Origin: Gammaproteobacteria bacterium
GTDB lineage: Bacteria > Pseudomonadota > Gammaproteobacteria > Pseudomonadales > Azotimanducaceae
Direction: 5' to 3'
NCBI GenBank assembly: GCA_026707945.1
Contig: JAPOVV010000097.1
Coordinates: 1-64,000, forward strand
Length of the DNA: 64,000 bases
A program made the translations under genes and the position numbers. Under the pieces are notes generated by a model, which ran no database searches, was not told the DNA's origin, and was given only the letters and a program-made list of their open reading frames with translations. Below are positions 1 through 9,459 of this stretch, piece by piece; within the stretch, counting starts at the first letter, position 1, and each line of letters starts with the position of its first letter.

Positions 1-1
1 G

Positions 2-859
2 TTGATGCTCATCGCGCTCGTCGCATTGCCGATGTTCGTGTCACAGACCCTTGAAGTAGGGGACGTCGACTTGAACGTGACGAGCGTAGGTGCAATAGGT
101 ACCTTTAGCCTGCTTGCGTGGGGGCTTGGCTACTTTGGCCAACCGCATGTACTCGCCCGCTTTATGGCGATAAAACGACCTCAAGAATTGGGTCGTGCAA
201 AAGTTATTGGCATGTGTTGGATGTTCATCGCCACGGTGGGAGCGATAGCTATTGGAATAGTCGGTAGCGCGGCTGTGCCTGAACTAGCAGACCCAGAAAC
301 GATTTTCATTCGTATCGCGGAGCTGTTCCTGAACCCATGGCTAGCTGGACTCTTGATCGCTGCGATCCTCGCGGCCGTTATGAGCACCGTGGACTCTCAA
401 CTCATCGTCGCATCCACGAGTATCGTCAACGACCTGTTTTATATCAAGAATCACAAACTCTTCGTAAGTCGGTTGGTAGTCATCGGTGTCGCGATTGGCG
501 CAGGTGTCATCGCATTTAATGAGAACAGTGTTATCTTGGACGTGGTCGCGTATGCATGGGCGGGTCTAGGTTCTAGTTTCGGTCCGGCACTGTTGTTTGC
601 GCTATTCTGGCGGCGCACGACGGGTGATGCCATCGTCGCGGGCATGGTGACCGGTTGTGTTACTACACTAGTTTGGCATAACTTAGGCGTGAACTACGGC
701 GGCATATTCGCAGATGTTTATGAAATGATTCCCGCGTTCGCATTAGCGTGTGTCGCGATCGTGGGTAGCGCTTATTTATTCCCGGATGAAGAGGCTGAAT
801 CCCGCTTTAGAACGCTTGAACAGCTTATGGATTCTTCGAGTGATGCTCGTGAAGCTTGA
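2..859 (+). CDS. Sodium:solute symporter, PutP-like (3' part, truncated by window edge)
   Basis: This is the C-terminal 285 residues of a sodium/solute symporter (SSS family) of the inner membrane; the true start lies left of the window. About seven hydrophobic helices can be read. The segment around residues 110-140, with AAILAAVMSTVDSQL followed by IVNDL, is the well-conserved SSS helix 8 region with the serine and aspartate used for sodium coupling in PutP. The glycine-rich helix AYAWAGLGSSFGPALL is also typical of proline permeases. The end is polar. Proline is the likely substrate by resemblance, but other solutes cannot be excluded. The stop codon overlaps the 3' end of the convergent small gene by about 35 bases. 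Confidence 0.85.
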   Translation: MMLIALVALPMFVSQTLEVGDVDLNVTSVGAIGTFSLLAWGLGYFGQPHVLARFMAIKRPQELGRAKVIGMCWMFIATVGAIAIGIVGSAAVPELADPETIFIRIAELFLNPWLAGLLIAAILAAVMSTVDSQLIVASTSIVNDLFYIKNHKLFVSRLVVIGVAIGAGVIAFNENSVILDVVAYAWAGLGSSFGPALLFALFWRRTTGDAIVAGMVTGCVTTLVWHNLGVNYGGIFADVYEMIPAFALACVAIVGSAYLFPDEEAESRFRTLEQLMDSSSDAREA

Positions 860-1232
860 TGATGTTTGAAACGCGCTTCTTCCGGTAAATTTGCTTCTCG
901 CGACCAGGCCCATCGATACCTATTCGGCCTGGTTCAAAGCGACGCAATTCATGTCGTACGGGTTCGCCATCGTTGGGTTCTAGTACAAGAAAATAGCTGG
1001 TCAAATGCCAGTTCCCAGACTCAAGCGTATCGTCGGTGCTTGCCATATAGTTTCCGGCGTCACCGCGAGCACCGATAAACTCGATGCGGTTGTTATTGGT
1101 GTTCTCGCCTTCTAGATCCCATTGACCGATCAAGTCGAGTTCCTCGACCCATCTTCTTCTAGCTGAGCGCGTTCGCAATATCCAAAATAGGATCACTACT
1201 GCGACGACGCCGAGAATGAGCAAAGCGTTCAT
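825..1232 (-). CDS. Small membrane-anchored hypothetical protein
   Basis: A 135-residue protein with one N-terminal hydrophobic helix (residues 3-19) followed by a basic stretch (RTRSARRRW), which predicts a single-pass inner-membrane anchor with the rest in the cytoplasm. The soluble part is hydrophilic, with a possible small beta fold (IGQWDLEGENTNNNRIEF, then SGNWHLTSYFLVLEPNDG). I do not recognise the family. It converges on the symporter gene and overlaps its last codons, and it lies 51 bases upstream of the GAPDH gene's 3' end on the same strand. Function unknown. Confidence 0.55.
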   Translation of the reverse strand: MNALLILGVVAVVILFWILRTRSARRRWVEELDLIGQWDLEGENTNNNRIEFIGARGDAGNYMASTDDTLESGNWHLTSYFLVLEPNDGEPVRHELRRFEPGRIGIDGPGREKQIYRKKRVSNIIKLHEHHSKNP

Positions 1233-1283
1233 TGTGACCGATAGCTCTGTAATCGTGAATGCACTACGTCAACAAATATTAAT

Positions 1284-2765
1284 TCAACCGAAACCCGTTT
1301 TTGCAACGTCGCCTGGTATAAGTGGATAGCTTATCCCAGCCCATTTCTGCACGACTCGGACAACCTGGCAACAGTATCCAAATTCGTTGTCGTACCAGAC
1401 GTAGAGTACCACACGTTTTCCGTCATCAACGATGGTCGCTTCGCCGTCCACAACACACGCGTGTCGATTTCCGATAAAGTCTGATGACACGATTTCTGGT
1501 GTCTCGACGAAGTCAATCTGGCGCTGTAACGCCGAATTGAGTGCAGTATCGCGTATGTGATCGTTGAAGGCTTGTTTGTTCGTACTCTTCTCTAGTCGTA
1601 AATTCAATATCGCAAGTGAGACATCTGGCGTGGGTACGCGTATCGCATTTCCTGTTAGTTTCCCTTCTAATTCCGGGAGGAGATTGGCGACTGCATTTGA
1701 AGCCCCGGTTTCCGTAATCACAAGGTTCAAAGGTGCACCACGTCCGCGCCGGTTCTTCTTGTGATAGTTGTCTAGAAGGTTCTGATCTGGCGTGTAGGCA
1801 TGAACGGTCTCCATATGACCATGCGCAATCTCGTATTCGTCGTTAACGGCTTTGAGAATTGGGACGATTGCGTTCGTCGTACACGATGCTGCAGAGAGTA
1901 TCTTGTCATTGTGAGATAAGAGGTGCGAGTTGACGCCGGATACGATGTTGGGCACTCCATCTTTACCAGGTGCGGTCACAATAACGCGGTCAATTCCCTT
2001 AGCTTCCAGATGCTGACGCAACCCGGGTTCATCACGCCACGCCCCCGTGTTGTCGATGACGACTGCATCCTCAATCCCGTATTCTGTGTAGTCGATCTCG
2101 CTTGGACTATCAGAATAGATCATCCTGACGACGTTGCCGTTCGCGATGATGCACTGGTTTTCGTTATCCACGCGAATGGTGCCTTTGAAAGCACCGTGTA
2201 CGGAATCGCGCCGTAGCAAGCTCGCACGTTTTTCCAGATCGCCATCGTTACCTGGTCGTACCACGATGGCTCGCAGCCGAAGTTGATCTCCGCCCCCTGT
2301 CTTTTCAATGAGTAAGCGCGCTAACAGTCGTCCGATTCTTCCAAAACCGTAGAGCACGATATCTTGTGGTTTGCTGAGCGGCTTGATGTGGCGTCCAATG
2401 ACTTCGCTGCACTCGTTTTGCGCGTATTCGCGTTCGGAAGGCACAGGATGACCGTTTTCTTGTAGCTCCATATATTTGACGGTCAGCTTGCCGACATCGA
2501 TATGTGAAGGACCTAGATCGAGTTCACTTAGTGCGCACAAGAGCGGATAGCTTTCGTCCTCAGAAAGCTCGTTTTTTGCGACTTGACGCACAAATCGGTG
2601 CGTGCGCATGATGTCGGTTACGCTTTGGTTATAAAGCGCTCGACCATAGCAGTACGTTACGACGTTTTTACGGTAGAGCTTGCCGATGATTGGAATCATC
2701 GCCTCTGCTTTTTCTTCACGACGTTTCCAATCGGGGAAATAGTCGTCGAGATGTGGTAGCGCCAA
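1284..2765 (-). CDS. Glyceraldehyde-3-phosphate dehydrogenase, long form
   Basis: NAD(P)-dependent oxidative phosphorylation of glyceraldehyde 3-phosphate in glycolysis or gluconeogenesis, cytoplasmic. The Rossmann motif GFGRIGR lies near residues 140-146 and the catalytic cysteine motif SAASCTTNA near residue 295, followed by HAYTPDQ and the NLVITETGAS region. At 493 residues it is about 150 longer than classical GapA: the extra N-terminal domain (DYFPDWKRREEKAEAMIP onward) matches the long GAPDH-like form known from many gammaproteobacteria. The start is TTG, chosen because the characteristic N-terminal block begins just after it. It is divergent from the porin gene across a 149-base gap. 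No classical GapA is seen in the window, so whether this is the main enzyme or a paralogue is unknown. Confidence 0.9.
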   Translation of the reverse strand: MALPHLDDYFPDWKRREEKAEAMIPIIGKLYRKNVVTYCYGRALYNQSVTDIMRTHRFVRQVAKNELSEDESYPLLCALSELDLGPSHIDVGKLTVKYMELQENGHPVPSEREYAQNECSEVIGRHIKPLSKPQDIVLYGFGRIGRLLARLLIEKTGGGDQLRLRAIVVRPGNDGDLEKRASLLRRDSVHGAFKGTIRVDNENQCIIANGNVVRMIYSDSPSEIDYTEYGIEDAVVIDNTGAWRDEPGLRQHLEAKGIDRVIVTAPGKDGVPNIVSGVNSHLLSHNDKILSAASCTTNAIVPILKAVNDEYEIAHGHMETVHAYTPDQNLLDNYHKKNRRGRGAPLNLVITETGASNAVANLLPELEGKLTGNAIRVPTPDVSLAILNLRLEKSTNKQAFNDHIRDTALNSALQRQIDFVETPEIVSSDFIGNRHACVVDGEATIVDDGKRVVLYVWYDNEFGYCCQVVRVVQKWAGISYPLIPGDVAKTGFG

Positions 2766-2914
2766 TGGAATCCGTCGGTTCTATACGTTAGTAGCTGCGA
2801 ATGATAAGAATGAGATGTCGAAACGGTGGTCGAAAATAGAGATTTAGATGACTACCAATAGTCGTTTTCTGCGTTTAATATGCACATAGCGAAACCTAAC
2901 AAACCGTGGCGTAA

Positions 2915-4174
2915 ATGAGACTGAGTTTTGTTGTTGTCTGCTTAACGCTAGCGTCTACCGCTGTAGTTGCTGATGACGAGTGTCCGGATGCGTCGTCGTG
3001 TGATAACCACCGATATTCAGCAGACGTTCGCATTCGCTATGGGAACATAAATGACAATATCAACAAGGATGCGAACACGCTTACAGGCCGTTTGTTGATG
3101 ACTTTTCGGACGCCCCAGGTGGGAAACTTTCGAGCCGTATTCGCAGCAGAACATGTCAACGATTTTGGAATCGATACATACAACGACGGCGGAACCAATG
3201 GTAGATATGAGTATGCAACTGAAGTAGACCCGTCAGGTACGGAATTGGACGAGGCTTTCATCGAATACAAACGGGAATCCGCGCTCATTCGATATGGTCG
3301 TCAATACATAAACCATGGGAAACTACCTCAACGATATCTCGGAACCGTTGCGTGGCGACAAAATCACCAAACCTATGACGCGCTCTCCATTGACGCGAAG
3401 TTTGCTGAGAAGTTCAGACTTGAGCTAGCTCTGGTGGAAAAGGCATATCGTGTTTTTGGACGCGATCATCCAAGCCGTGCGATTAGAGAATGGGATCTTG
3501 ACGGCATTGCGATCCGGGGCACCTATCCTGTTCCAAAATTCGCCGATGTAACCGGTTACGTCTACAACCTAGATTTCGATGACAACCGGCTCCTATCGAC
3601 TCGGACTATCGGTCTGATGGCGGAGGGACCCTGCCGCTCGGACCCCTCGAAATTCGGATGGTCAGGAGCGTGTAAGATCGAAGTAGCTACCCAATCTGCA
3701 TTGCACGAATCGGTCGGATTTGACCGTCTACTTTACGCGCATTCGTCTGTTGGGGTTGATTTCTCAAACTTCCGAAAGGAGAACACCACCGGTAGCATAT
3801 CGTTCAGCGCGACGGTCTTGGACGGCGACGGTGAGTATTCCTTCAAGACACCACTGGCGACTTTGCACGGGTATGCGGGGGCAGCTGATAAGTTCTTGGT
3901 GAATACACCGCCCGATGGACTTCGCGATGTAGAAATTCGAATCAAGGAACGATTACTCGGATGGGACGTCACGGTGGGGCTGCACCGCTTTAATACCTTG
4001 TTCAAAGACCTGCCAACATACGGTACCGAGGTCGATATAGCTGCTACGCGCACCTTCGGTAAGTACAAGTGGATTCTTAAGTTCGCCGACTATCAGGCAA
4101 ACGAAGAGTGGAAGCCGCTGTTTTACGGTATCGATGCGACGAAATTCTGGGCGACCGTACAGTTTTCGCTCTAA
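2915..4174 (+). CDS. Outer membrane beta-barrel porin, alginate-export-like
   Basis: A 419-residue protein with a clear Sec signal peptide (MRLSFVVVCLTLASTAVVA, cleavage before DDE) and alternating hydrophobic/polar strands ending in an aromatic C-terminus (WATVQFSL), as expected for an outer membrane barrel assembled by Bam. The blocks DEAFIEYKRESALIRYGRQ and GTVAWRQNHQTYDALSID resemble the alginate-export/AlgE-like porin family often used for organic solutes. The two cysteine pairs (CPDASSC near the mature N-terminus and CRSDPSKFGWSGAC) could form disulphides. It is a single-gene unit, divergent from GAPDH and convergent on the korB homologue. The transported compound cannot be told from sequence. 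Confidence 0.75.
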   Translation: MRLSFVVVCLTLASTAVVADDECPDASSCDNHRYSADVRIRYGNINDNINKDANTLTGRLLMTFRTPQVGNFRAVFAAEHVNDFGIDTYNDGGTNGRYEYATEVDPSGTELDEAFIEYKRESALIRYGRQYINHGKLPQRYLGTVAWRQNHQTYDALSIDAKFAEKFRLELALVEKAYRVFGRDHPSRAIREWDLDGIAIRGTYPVPKFADVTGYVYNLDFDDNRLLSTRTIGLMAEGPCRSDPSKFGWSGACKIEVATQSALHESVGFDRLLYAHSSVGVDFSNFRKENTTGSISFSATVLDGDGEYSFKTPLATLHGYAGAADKFLVNTPPDGLRDVEIRIKERLLGWDVTVGLHRFNTLFKDLPTYGTEVDIAATRTFGKYKWILKFADYQANEEWKPLFYGIDATKFWATVQFSL

Positions 4175-4212
4175 TTTGGTCACCTTAGTCGATTAGCTGC
4201 TCAGCTTTCGAC

Positions 4213-5268
4213 TTATCTAAAACCTGCATTCACAGTGGTTAACGCCTCTGAGCCCGGGCACAACTCGGCTTCACCAAATTGATTAAGTGGCGTGCTCGGT
4301 GTTTCGAGTACTTCGTGAATGTCGGAAGCTATGGGATCTACGTAAAGCAATCCGGTAATCACGTCCCCTTGTTCCTGCGCTCGCTGTACGTGATTTAGCG
4401 CGCCTACCCGATCGTGTGGGTCGTACGTCTCCGAGATTTTTCGAAGTCGTAGAACGCTGCCGTCTGGCATATCGACTTCTTTGAGCGTTCCCGGCGCATA
4501 CTCAATCTCGATCTGCTCGTGCGGCATGACTAGCTGAGCATCGACCATGGACGCCGTGTGCTCGCGAACGTATTGATAGCTCTTGGTTGAACCGTTGTGA
4601 TTGTTAAACATGACGCACGGGGAGATTACGTCGATGAAGGCGAAGCCCTTATGCATGATCGCAGCTTTGATTAAAGGTACCAGCTGCTGCTTGTCCCCGG
4701 AAAAGCTTCTGGCGACGAAGCTCGCGCCAATTTGCAGTGCCATCGAGACGAGATCGATCGGCGAGTATAGATTGGGGACACCTTTTTTACTCGTGGAACC
4801 GCGGTCGTTGGTCGCAGAGAATTGCCCCTTGGTTAATCCATACGTCCCATTGTTGTCAACGATATAGAGCATGTTGACTTTTCGGCGAACGATGTGCGCA
4901 AACTGCCCTACTCCAATAGAAGCGCTATCGCCATCACCAGAAACACCGATGCAGTGCAGCTCGTGGTTCGCTAGATTCGCGCCGGTCGCGACGGACGGCA
5001 TTCGACCATGAACAGAATTGAACCCGTGTGATGCACCGAGGAAATAGCTCGGTGTCTTAGAAGAACAGCCGATCCCCGAGATCTTGGCAAATCGATGCGG
5101 TGGAATCGCAAGTTCGTTGCAAGCGATAGCCACTGCTGCACTAACCGAATCGTGACCACATCCTGCACAAAGCGTGGAAACTGCACCTTCGTAGTCGCGT
5201 CGCGTAAGTCCAATCTCGTTGAACTGTAGGAGCGGATGATGAACTTTAGGTTTTGCGACAAAGGTCAT
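4213..5268 (-). CDS. korB: 2-oxoacid:ferredoxin oxidoreductase, beta subunit
   Basis: The ThDP-binding subunit of a 2-oxoacid:ferredoxin oxidoreductase, which oxidatively decarboxylates a 2-oxoacid (commonly 2-oxoglutarate) to acyl-CoA and reduces ferredoxin. Visible features are the cluster cysteines CAGC (34-37) and C68, with a further cysteine in VISPCVMFN, and the ThDP motif GDGDS (111-115) through NNG (139-141). The start ATG overlaps the stop of the alpha gene (ATGA), so the two are translationally coupled. It is the last gene of a three-gene unit transcribed leftward. 2-oxoglutarate is the likely substrate by resemblance to KorB, but pyruvate or branched 2-oxoacids are possible. At 351 residues it is close to the family length. 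Confidence 0.88.
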   Translation of the reverse strand: MTFVAKPKVHHPLLQFNEIGLTRRDYEGAVSTLCAGCGHDSVSAAVAIACNELAIPPHRFAKISGIGCSSKTPSYFLGASHGFNSVHGRMPSVATGANLANHELHCIGVSGDGDSASIGVGQFAHIVRRKVNMLYIVDNNGTYGLTKGQFSATNDRGSTSKKGVPNLYSPIDLVSMALQIGASFVARSFSGDKQQLVPLIKAAIMHKGFAFIDVISPCVMFNNHNGSTKSYQYVREHTASMVDAQLVMPHEQIEIEYAPGTLKEVDMPDGSVLRLRKISETYDPHDRVGALNHVQRAQEQGDVITGLLYVDPIASDIHEVLETPSTPLNQFGEAELCPGSEALTTVNAGFR

Positions 5269-7088
5269 GTTGACAGCACCTTTATGCGCGGAATGTTGTT
5301 GGCTTGGTAGTACGAGAGAATCTCATCTACGATAAAGTCAGCTGAGATCGACATACCTCCGTAGTACAAGATCGATTGAATACTTGACGGCAACACATCT
5401 AATTCATTTGTCATCAGCATCTTCATCTGTGCGTCGCGGTTTTGTTCAACCATAAAAACGATCTCATGGTTGTCAATAAACTCGACAACCTCTGGACCAA
5501 AGGGAAAAGCTCTAATGCGCATCGTATCGAGCTCGATTCCTTGTTCGTCCAGCATCGCCAAGCATTCAGACATAGGCGTGGAAGTCGTGCCGTAATAGAT
5601 GATGCCTGCCCGTCGCCCTTCACTCTTGATCTCAGCAGCTGGTAGAAGTGACTTCGCGGTCTCCCATTTCGACAACAATCGATCCATGTTCTTGCTGTAC
5701 GCATCTGGATCTTCTGTGTAGGTGGCGTATTCGTCGCGTGAGGTACCGCGCGTGAAGAACGAACCTTTCGACGGATGTGTCCCAGGAAGCGTTCGATAGC
5801 CGATACCGTCGCCGTCGACGTCCAGATAACGACCAAAAACCTCCATGTTGTCGAGATCTTCTGAATTAAGGACTTTACCGCGATCGTACTTGCGATTGTC
5901 GTCCCACGTGAACGCTTCGGATGTGATCTCATTCATGCCAAGATCAAGATCGCTCATTACGATGATTGGCGTCTGTAGTCGATCCGAGAAATCGAATGCG
6001 CTCGCTGCAAAATCAAAACACTCGCGAGGACTTGCGGGAAATAGTAGCGGGTGCTTTGTATCACCATGTGACGCATACGCCGCTGCCAATAGATCGGCCT
6101 GTTGCGTACGGGTTGGCATGCCGGTGGACGGACCAGCGCGTTGAATATCGAAAAGAACCGCTGGAATCTCGGCGAAGTATGCGAGCCCCAGGAATTCTGT
6201 CATCAGCGAAATGCCCGGTCCGCTCGTCGCCGTAAACGCTCTCGCACCGTTCCAACCTGCTCCGATAACGATCCCTAGCGCTGCTAATTCGTCCTCAGCT
6301 TGAATGATGGCGAACTTGCGCTCTGAAGTTTCGGGGTCTACTCGTAACTTCCCCGCATGCTGTTCGTACGCCTCTGCCATCGATGTTGAGGGCGTGATTG
6401 GGTACCATGCACAGACGGTCGCGCCACCATAAATTGCACCTAGCGCGGCTGCTTCATTTCCGTCTACAAAAATGCGATCACCGAGTCGTTCAGAATGTCG
6501 GACCTGGATCGGTAACGGACAATCCAAGTAGTTTTGCGCATACGATCGACCCATCTCCAAGGCATGGATGTTCGGTTGGATCAGTTCGTCTTTGCCCTTG
6601 TATTGCGTCGATACCATGCTTGTAATAACACTGAAATCAATGTTGAGCAATGAGGTTAGCACGCCCAGATACACGATGTTCTTGAAGAGCTGACGCTGCT
6701 TCGGATCGGTAAATTCGGACAAGATCAATCGTGAGATGGGTACACCGACCGGCACGATATCTTCTCGCGCCAGTCTTGGATCGCGGCCCTTCGTGCTGTC
6801 AAAAAGCAAGTAGCCACCAGGTCTTAATGCCGCGACATCTTGCTCAAACGTTTCAGCGTTCATCGCAACCATGATGTCTACTTTGCTTCGCCGGCCAAAG
6901 TACTCCTGTTCAGATACCCTGACTTCAAACCAGGTTGGCAGACCTTGAATATTGGAAGGGAAGATGTTGCGCGACGCAACAGGGATGCCCATGCGAAAGA
7001 GCGCCTTTGCGAACATACCGTTCGCGCTTGCTGAACCAGAGCCGTTTACGTTCGCAAATCGAATGACAAAGTCGTTGTAACTGCTCAT
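5265..7088 (-). CDS. korA: 2-oxoacid:ferredoxin oxidoreductase, fused gamma-alpha subunit
   Basis: Partner of the beta subunit. The first ~190 residues form the gamma (POR-type) domain, starting FVIRFANVNGSGSASANG; the rest is the alpha (pyrimidine-binding) domain with the diagnostic YPITPST motif at 229-235 and the TSGPGISLM block. About 607 residues, normal for a fused gamma-alpha KorA. The start is ATG at 7088, which overlaps the stop of the upstream flavoprotein gene as ATGA; an in-frame extension to 7142 is open but would run inside the upstream gene. Upstream flavoprotein, KorA and KorB are therefore all coupled and probably made in fixed proportion. Confidence 0.9.
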   Translation of the reverse strand: MSSYNDFVIRFANVNGSGSASANGMFAKALFRMGIPVASRNIFPSNIQGLPTWFEVRVSEQEYFGRRSKVDIMVAMNAETFEQDVAALRPGGYLLFDSTKGRDPRLAREDIVPVGVPISRLILSEFTDPKQRQLFKNIVYLGVLTSLLNIDFSVITSMVSTQYKGKDELIQPNIHALEMGRSYAQNYLDCPLPIQVRHSERLGDRIFVDGNEAAALGAIYGGATVCAWYPITPSTSMAEAYEQHAGKLRVDPETSERKFAIIQAEDELAALGIVIGAGWNGARAFTATSGPGISLMTEFLGLAYFAEIPAVLFDIQRAGPSTGMPTRTQQADLLAAAYASHGDTKHPLLFPASPRECFDFAASAFDFSDRLQTPIIVMSDLDLGMNEITSEAFTWDDNRKYDRGKVLNSEDLDNMEVFGRYLDVDGDGIGYRTLPGTHPSKGSFFTRGTSRDEYATYTEDPDAYSKNMDRLLSKWETAKSLLPAAEIKSEGRRAGIIYYGTTSTPMSECLAMLDEQGIELDTMRIRAFPFGPEVVEFIDNHEIVFMVEQNRDAQMKMLMTNELDVLPSSIQSILYYGGMSISADFIVDEILSYYQANNIPRIKVLST

Positions 7089-8866
7089 TCCGCGTAAGAA
7101 CCTAGTTGAGGAATGTGGATGATCGACTTCTGCATATCCCAAGCATTAGTAGGACAGCGCTCGGCACATAGTCCGCAATGAAGGCACACGTCTTCGTCTT
7201 TCACCATAACGCGTCCTGTCTCAAGTTCGTCCGACACGTACAGTGCCTGCTCCAAATTGGTCGCAGGAGCAGTTAAGTAATCGCGCAGTTGCGTTTCCTC
7301 AGCGTTCGGCGTAAACGTGATGCAGTCCATTGGACAGATGTCAACGCATGCGTCGCATTCGATACAGAGTTTCTCGGTAAATACGGTCTGAACATCGCAA
7401 TTTAGGCATCTTTGAGCTTCTCGACTGCCGAGTATCTCATCGAACCCCAATTCGACTTCGACTTTAATGTTCTCGAGAGATCGACGCCTATTAGCGTGAG
7501 GAACAAGGTAGCGTTGTGAGGCGTCGTGCTCTGCATCGTACGCCCACTCATGGACTCCCATCTTTTGACTAATCAGATTTAGTCCTTCCGGGGGTCGATC
7601 AGCTTTCGGATCCAGATCTTGGCACATCAGATGGATCGATATCGCCGCTTGATGAGCATGTGCTGAAGCCCAAATGATGTTTTCGGGTCCGAACGCCGAA
7701 TCGCCGCCAAAGAAAACTTTCGGATGTGTCGACTGGAGCGTTACTTCATCAAGAATCGGGCAATCCCACTTGTCAAACTCGATTCCAATATCACGCTCGA
7801 TCCAAGGGCAATGGTTCTCCTGACCTATGGCCATCAGAATGTGATCACACTCTATGAATACGTCTGGTTCACCGGTGGGTATGTACTTCAGACGCCCATC
7901 TTCTTCTATCGGTTTGACGCACTCGAAGATAACGCCTTTGAGTTTCCCGTCTTCGTGTACGAACTCTTTTGGCGGTCGGTTATTGATGATCGGAATGCCT
8001 TCCGACATAGCGTCTTCCTTTTCCCACTCACTGGCTTTCATTACCTCGAAGCCGGAGCGAACAACGACGGTTACTGTTTCAGCACCTAGCCGTTTGGAAG
8101 TACGGCAGCAATCCATAGCGGTATTACCACCACCCATGACGATGACCTTCCCTTCGATGGATGTGGTGTGGCCGAATGCAACGCTCGAAAGCCAATCGAT
8201 ACCAATCGAAATGTGTTCGTCAACTTCACGACGACCTGGAAGATCCAAGTCACGTCCACGAGGGGCGCCAGTACCTACGAAATAAGCGTCGTAATTCATA
8301 TCGAGCATTTCTTTCATGCTCGTAATTTCATAACCGTAGGTCGCGTTGACACCCATATTGACGATCAGGTCGACCTCTTCTTCCAAAACGTCTGCTGGAA
8401 GACGGAACGCAGGAATCTGGCTTCTCATCATGCCGCCCCCCGCCGGATCTCGATCGAACATGTCAACGGTATAGCCGAATGGCAAAAGGTCACGCGCGAC
8501 TGCGAGCGAAGCGGGTCCCGCGCCCAACAAGGCGATTCGCTTACCGTTCTTGATGTTTGGAACCTGTGGGAGGAACGATTCGATGTCGCCCTTGTGGTCG
8601 GCCGCCACTCTTTTCAAGCGGCAAATGGCGACGGGTTTTTCTTCTGTACGAACTCGTCTACAAGCAGGTTCGCAAGGGCGGTCGCACGTACGACCGAGAA
8701 TACCAGGGAATACATTCGATTCCCAGTTGATCATATAGGCTTCCGTGTACATCCCTGCCGCGATCATGCGGATGTACTCGGGTACGGGCGTGTGTGCCGG
8801 ACAAGCCCATTGACAGTCCACGACTCTGTGGAAGTATTCCGGCGCGTGAATATCCGTCGGATTCAT
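7085..8866 (-). CDS. GltD-like NAD(P)H flavoprotein fused to two [4Fe-4S] ferredoxin motifs
   Basis: A 593-residue electron-transfer protein. The N-terminus has the cysteine pattern of glutamate synthase small subunits (CQWACPAHTPV, then CDRPCEPACRR). The FAD dinucleotide fold follows (LLGAGPASLAVARDL), then a second nucleotide-binding fold (VMGGGNTAMDCCRTSKRLGA) for NAD(P)H. The C-terminus carries CLNCD and two classical 4Fe-4S sites, CIECDACVDICP and CLHCGLCAERCP. No glutamate synthase large subunit is nearby. Its coupling to korA and korB (ATGA overlap) suggests that it passes electrons between NAD(P)H and the 2-oxoacid oxidoreductase, replacing a separate ferredoxin and ferredoxin reductase. 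The direction of electron flow is inference. Confidence 0.85.
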   Translation of the reverse strand: MNPTDIHAPEYFHRVVDCQWACPAHTPVPEYIRMIAAGMYTEAYMINWESNVFPGILGRTCDRPCEPACRRVRTEEKPVAICRLKRVAADHKGDIESFLPQVPNIKNGKRIALLGAGPASLAVARDLLPFGYTVDMFDRDPAGGGMMRSQIPAFRLPADVLEEEVDLIVNMGVNATYGYEITSMKEMLDMNYDAYFVGTGAPRGRDLDLPGRREVDEHISIGIDWLSSVAFGHTTSIEGKVIVMGGGNTAMDCCRTSKRLGAETVTVVVRSGFEVMKASEWEKEDAMSEGIPIINNRPPKEFVHEDGKLKGVIFECVKPIEEDGRLKYIPTGEPDVFIECDHILMAIGQENHCPWIERDIGIEFDKWDCPILDEVTLQSTHPKVFFGGDSAFGPENIIWASAHAHQAAISIHLMCQDLDPKADRPPEGLNLISQKMGVHEWAYDAEHDASQRYLVPHANRRRSLENIKVEVELGFDEILGSREAQRCLNCDVQTVFTEKLCIECDACVDICPMDCITFTPNAEETQLRDYLTAPATNLEQALYVSDELETGRVMVKDEDVCLHCGLCAERCPTNAWDMQKSIIHIPQLGSYAE

Positions 8867-9459
8867 GTATTTTCGATTAGATTGCGTCTCAAGTGTGTCG
8901 TATGCATTCGCAACTGTCGCAACTAGCTAAGGCGATGCACGCGATGCCAAACCGATTGCCAGGATGGGTGAGATGCGCAAAATCTCGATCCGTGAGGCTT
9001 TGATCATGCAACTCCATTTGCATGAACCACTCGTCGTTCGGTCGATGACACGTCATATAGACAATCGCGTCAATTCAATCAGCTTGTACGGACTACGCAC
9101 GAACGACAAAGCAAAAATTCTACCAGATTCACGCGCTGAAATTCCTGATTTGCCATCATATATTTTTTGATTTGTCATCTTTTCATAACCATCTGATCTG
9201 ATTCGGATGGCTGGTGCGTCCTTTAGTCTCGGTCAATATATTTGACTTCAAATGTGCCATGGCGTTCCGTTCGGATTCAATCTGAACCCAATTCAACCCA
9301 TTCTTAGAATTTGCGCCCTGCGTTCAGACGCGAGCGCCGTTTCGGCGCGATCGTCAAAGCCACCTTCACGATTTCGACAACGGCTTTTTCTGAACATGTA
9401 CCAGATACTTCAGGAATCAGATCGCTCCTAACGCGGCACGAACGAGCTTTGGACCTGTA
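8867..9459. other. 593-base divergent intergenic region
   Basis: No convincing gene. The region lies between the starts of the leftward flavoprotein-kor unit and rightward mfd, so it should hold promoters for both. A perfect short hairpin, GCGCCG-TTT-CGGCGC, sits at 9334-9348 with no T run behind it. A 68-codon open frame at 8964-9170 has no recognisable features. No confident sigma-70 pair was identified. Confidence 0.5.

Noticed and set aside
8168-8926. Long plus-strand open frame opposite the GltD-like gene
   Set aside because: Histidine/arginine-rich translation with no domain; the minus strand carries clear FAD, NAD(P)H and Fe-S motifs throughout.
8964-9170. 68-codon open frame between the kor unit and mfd
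   Set aside because: No recognisable domain, no good ribosome-binding site and low-complexity basic composition; the position is a divergent promoter region.
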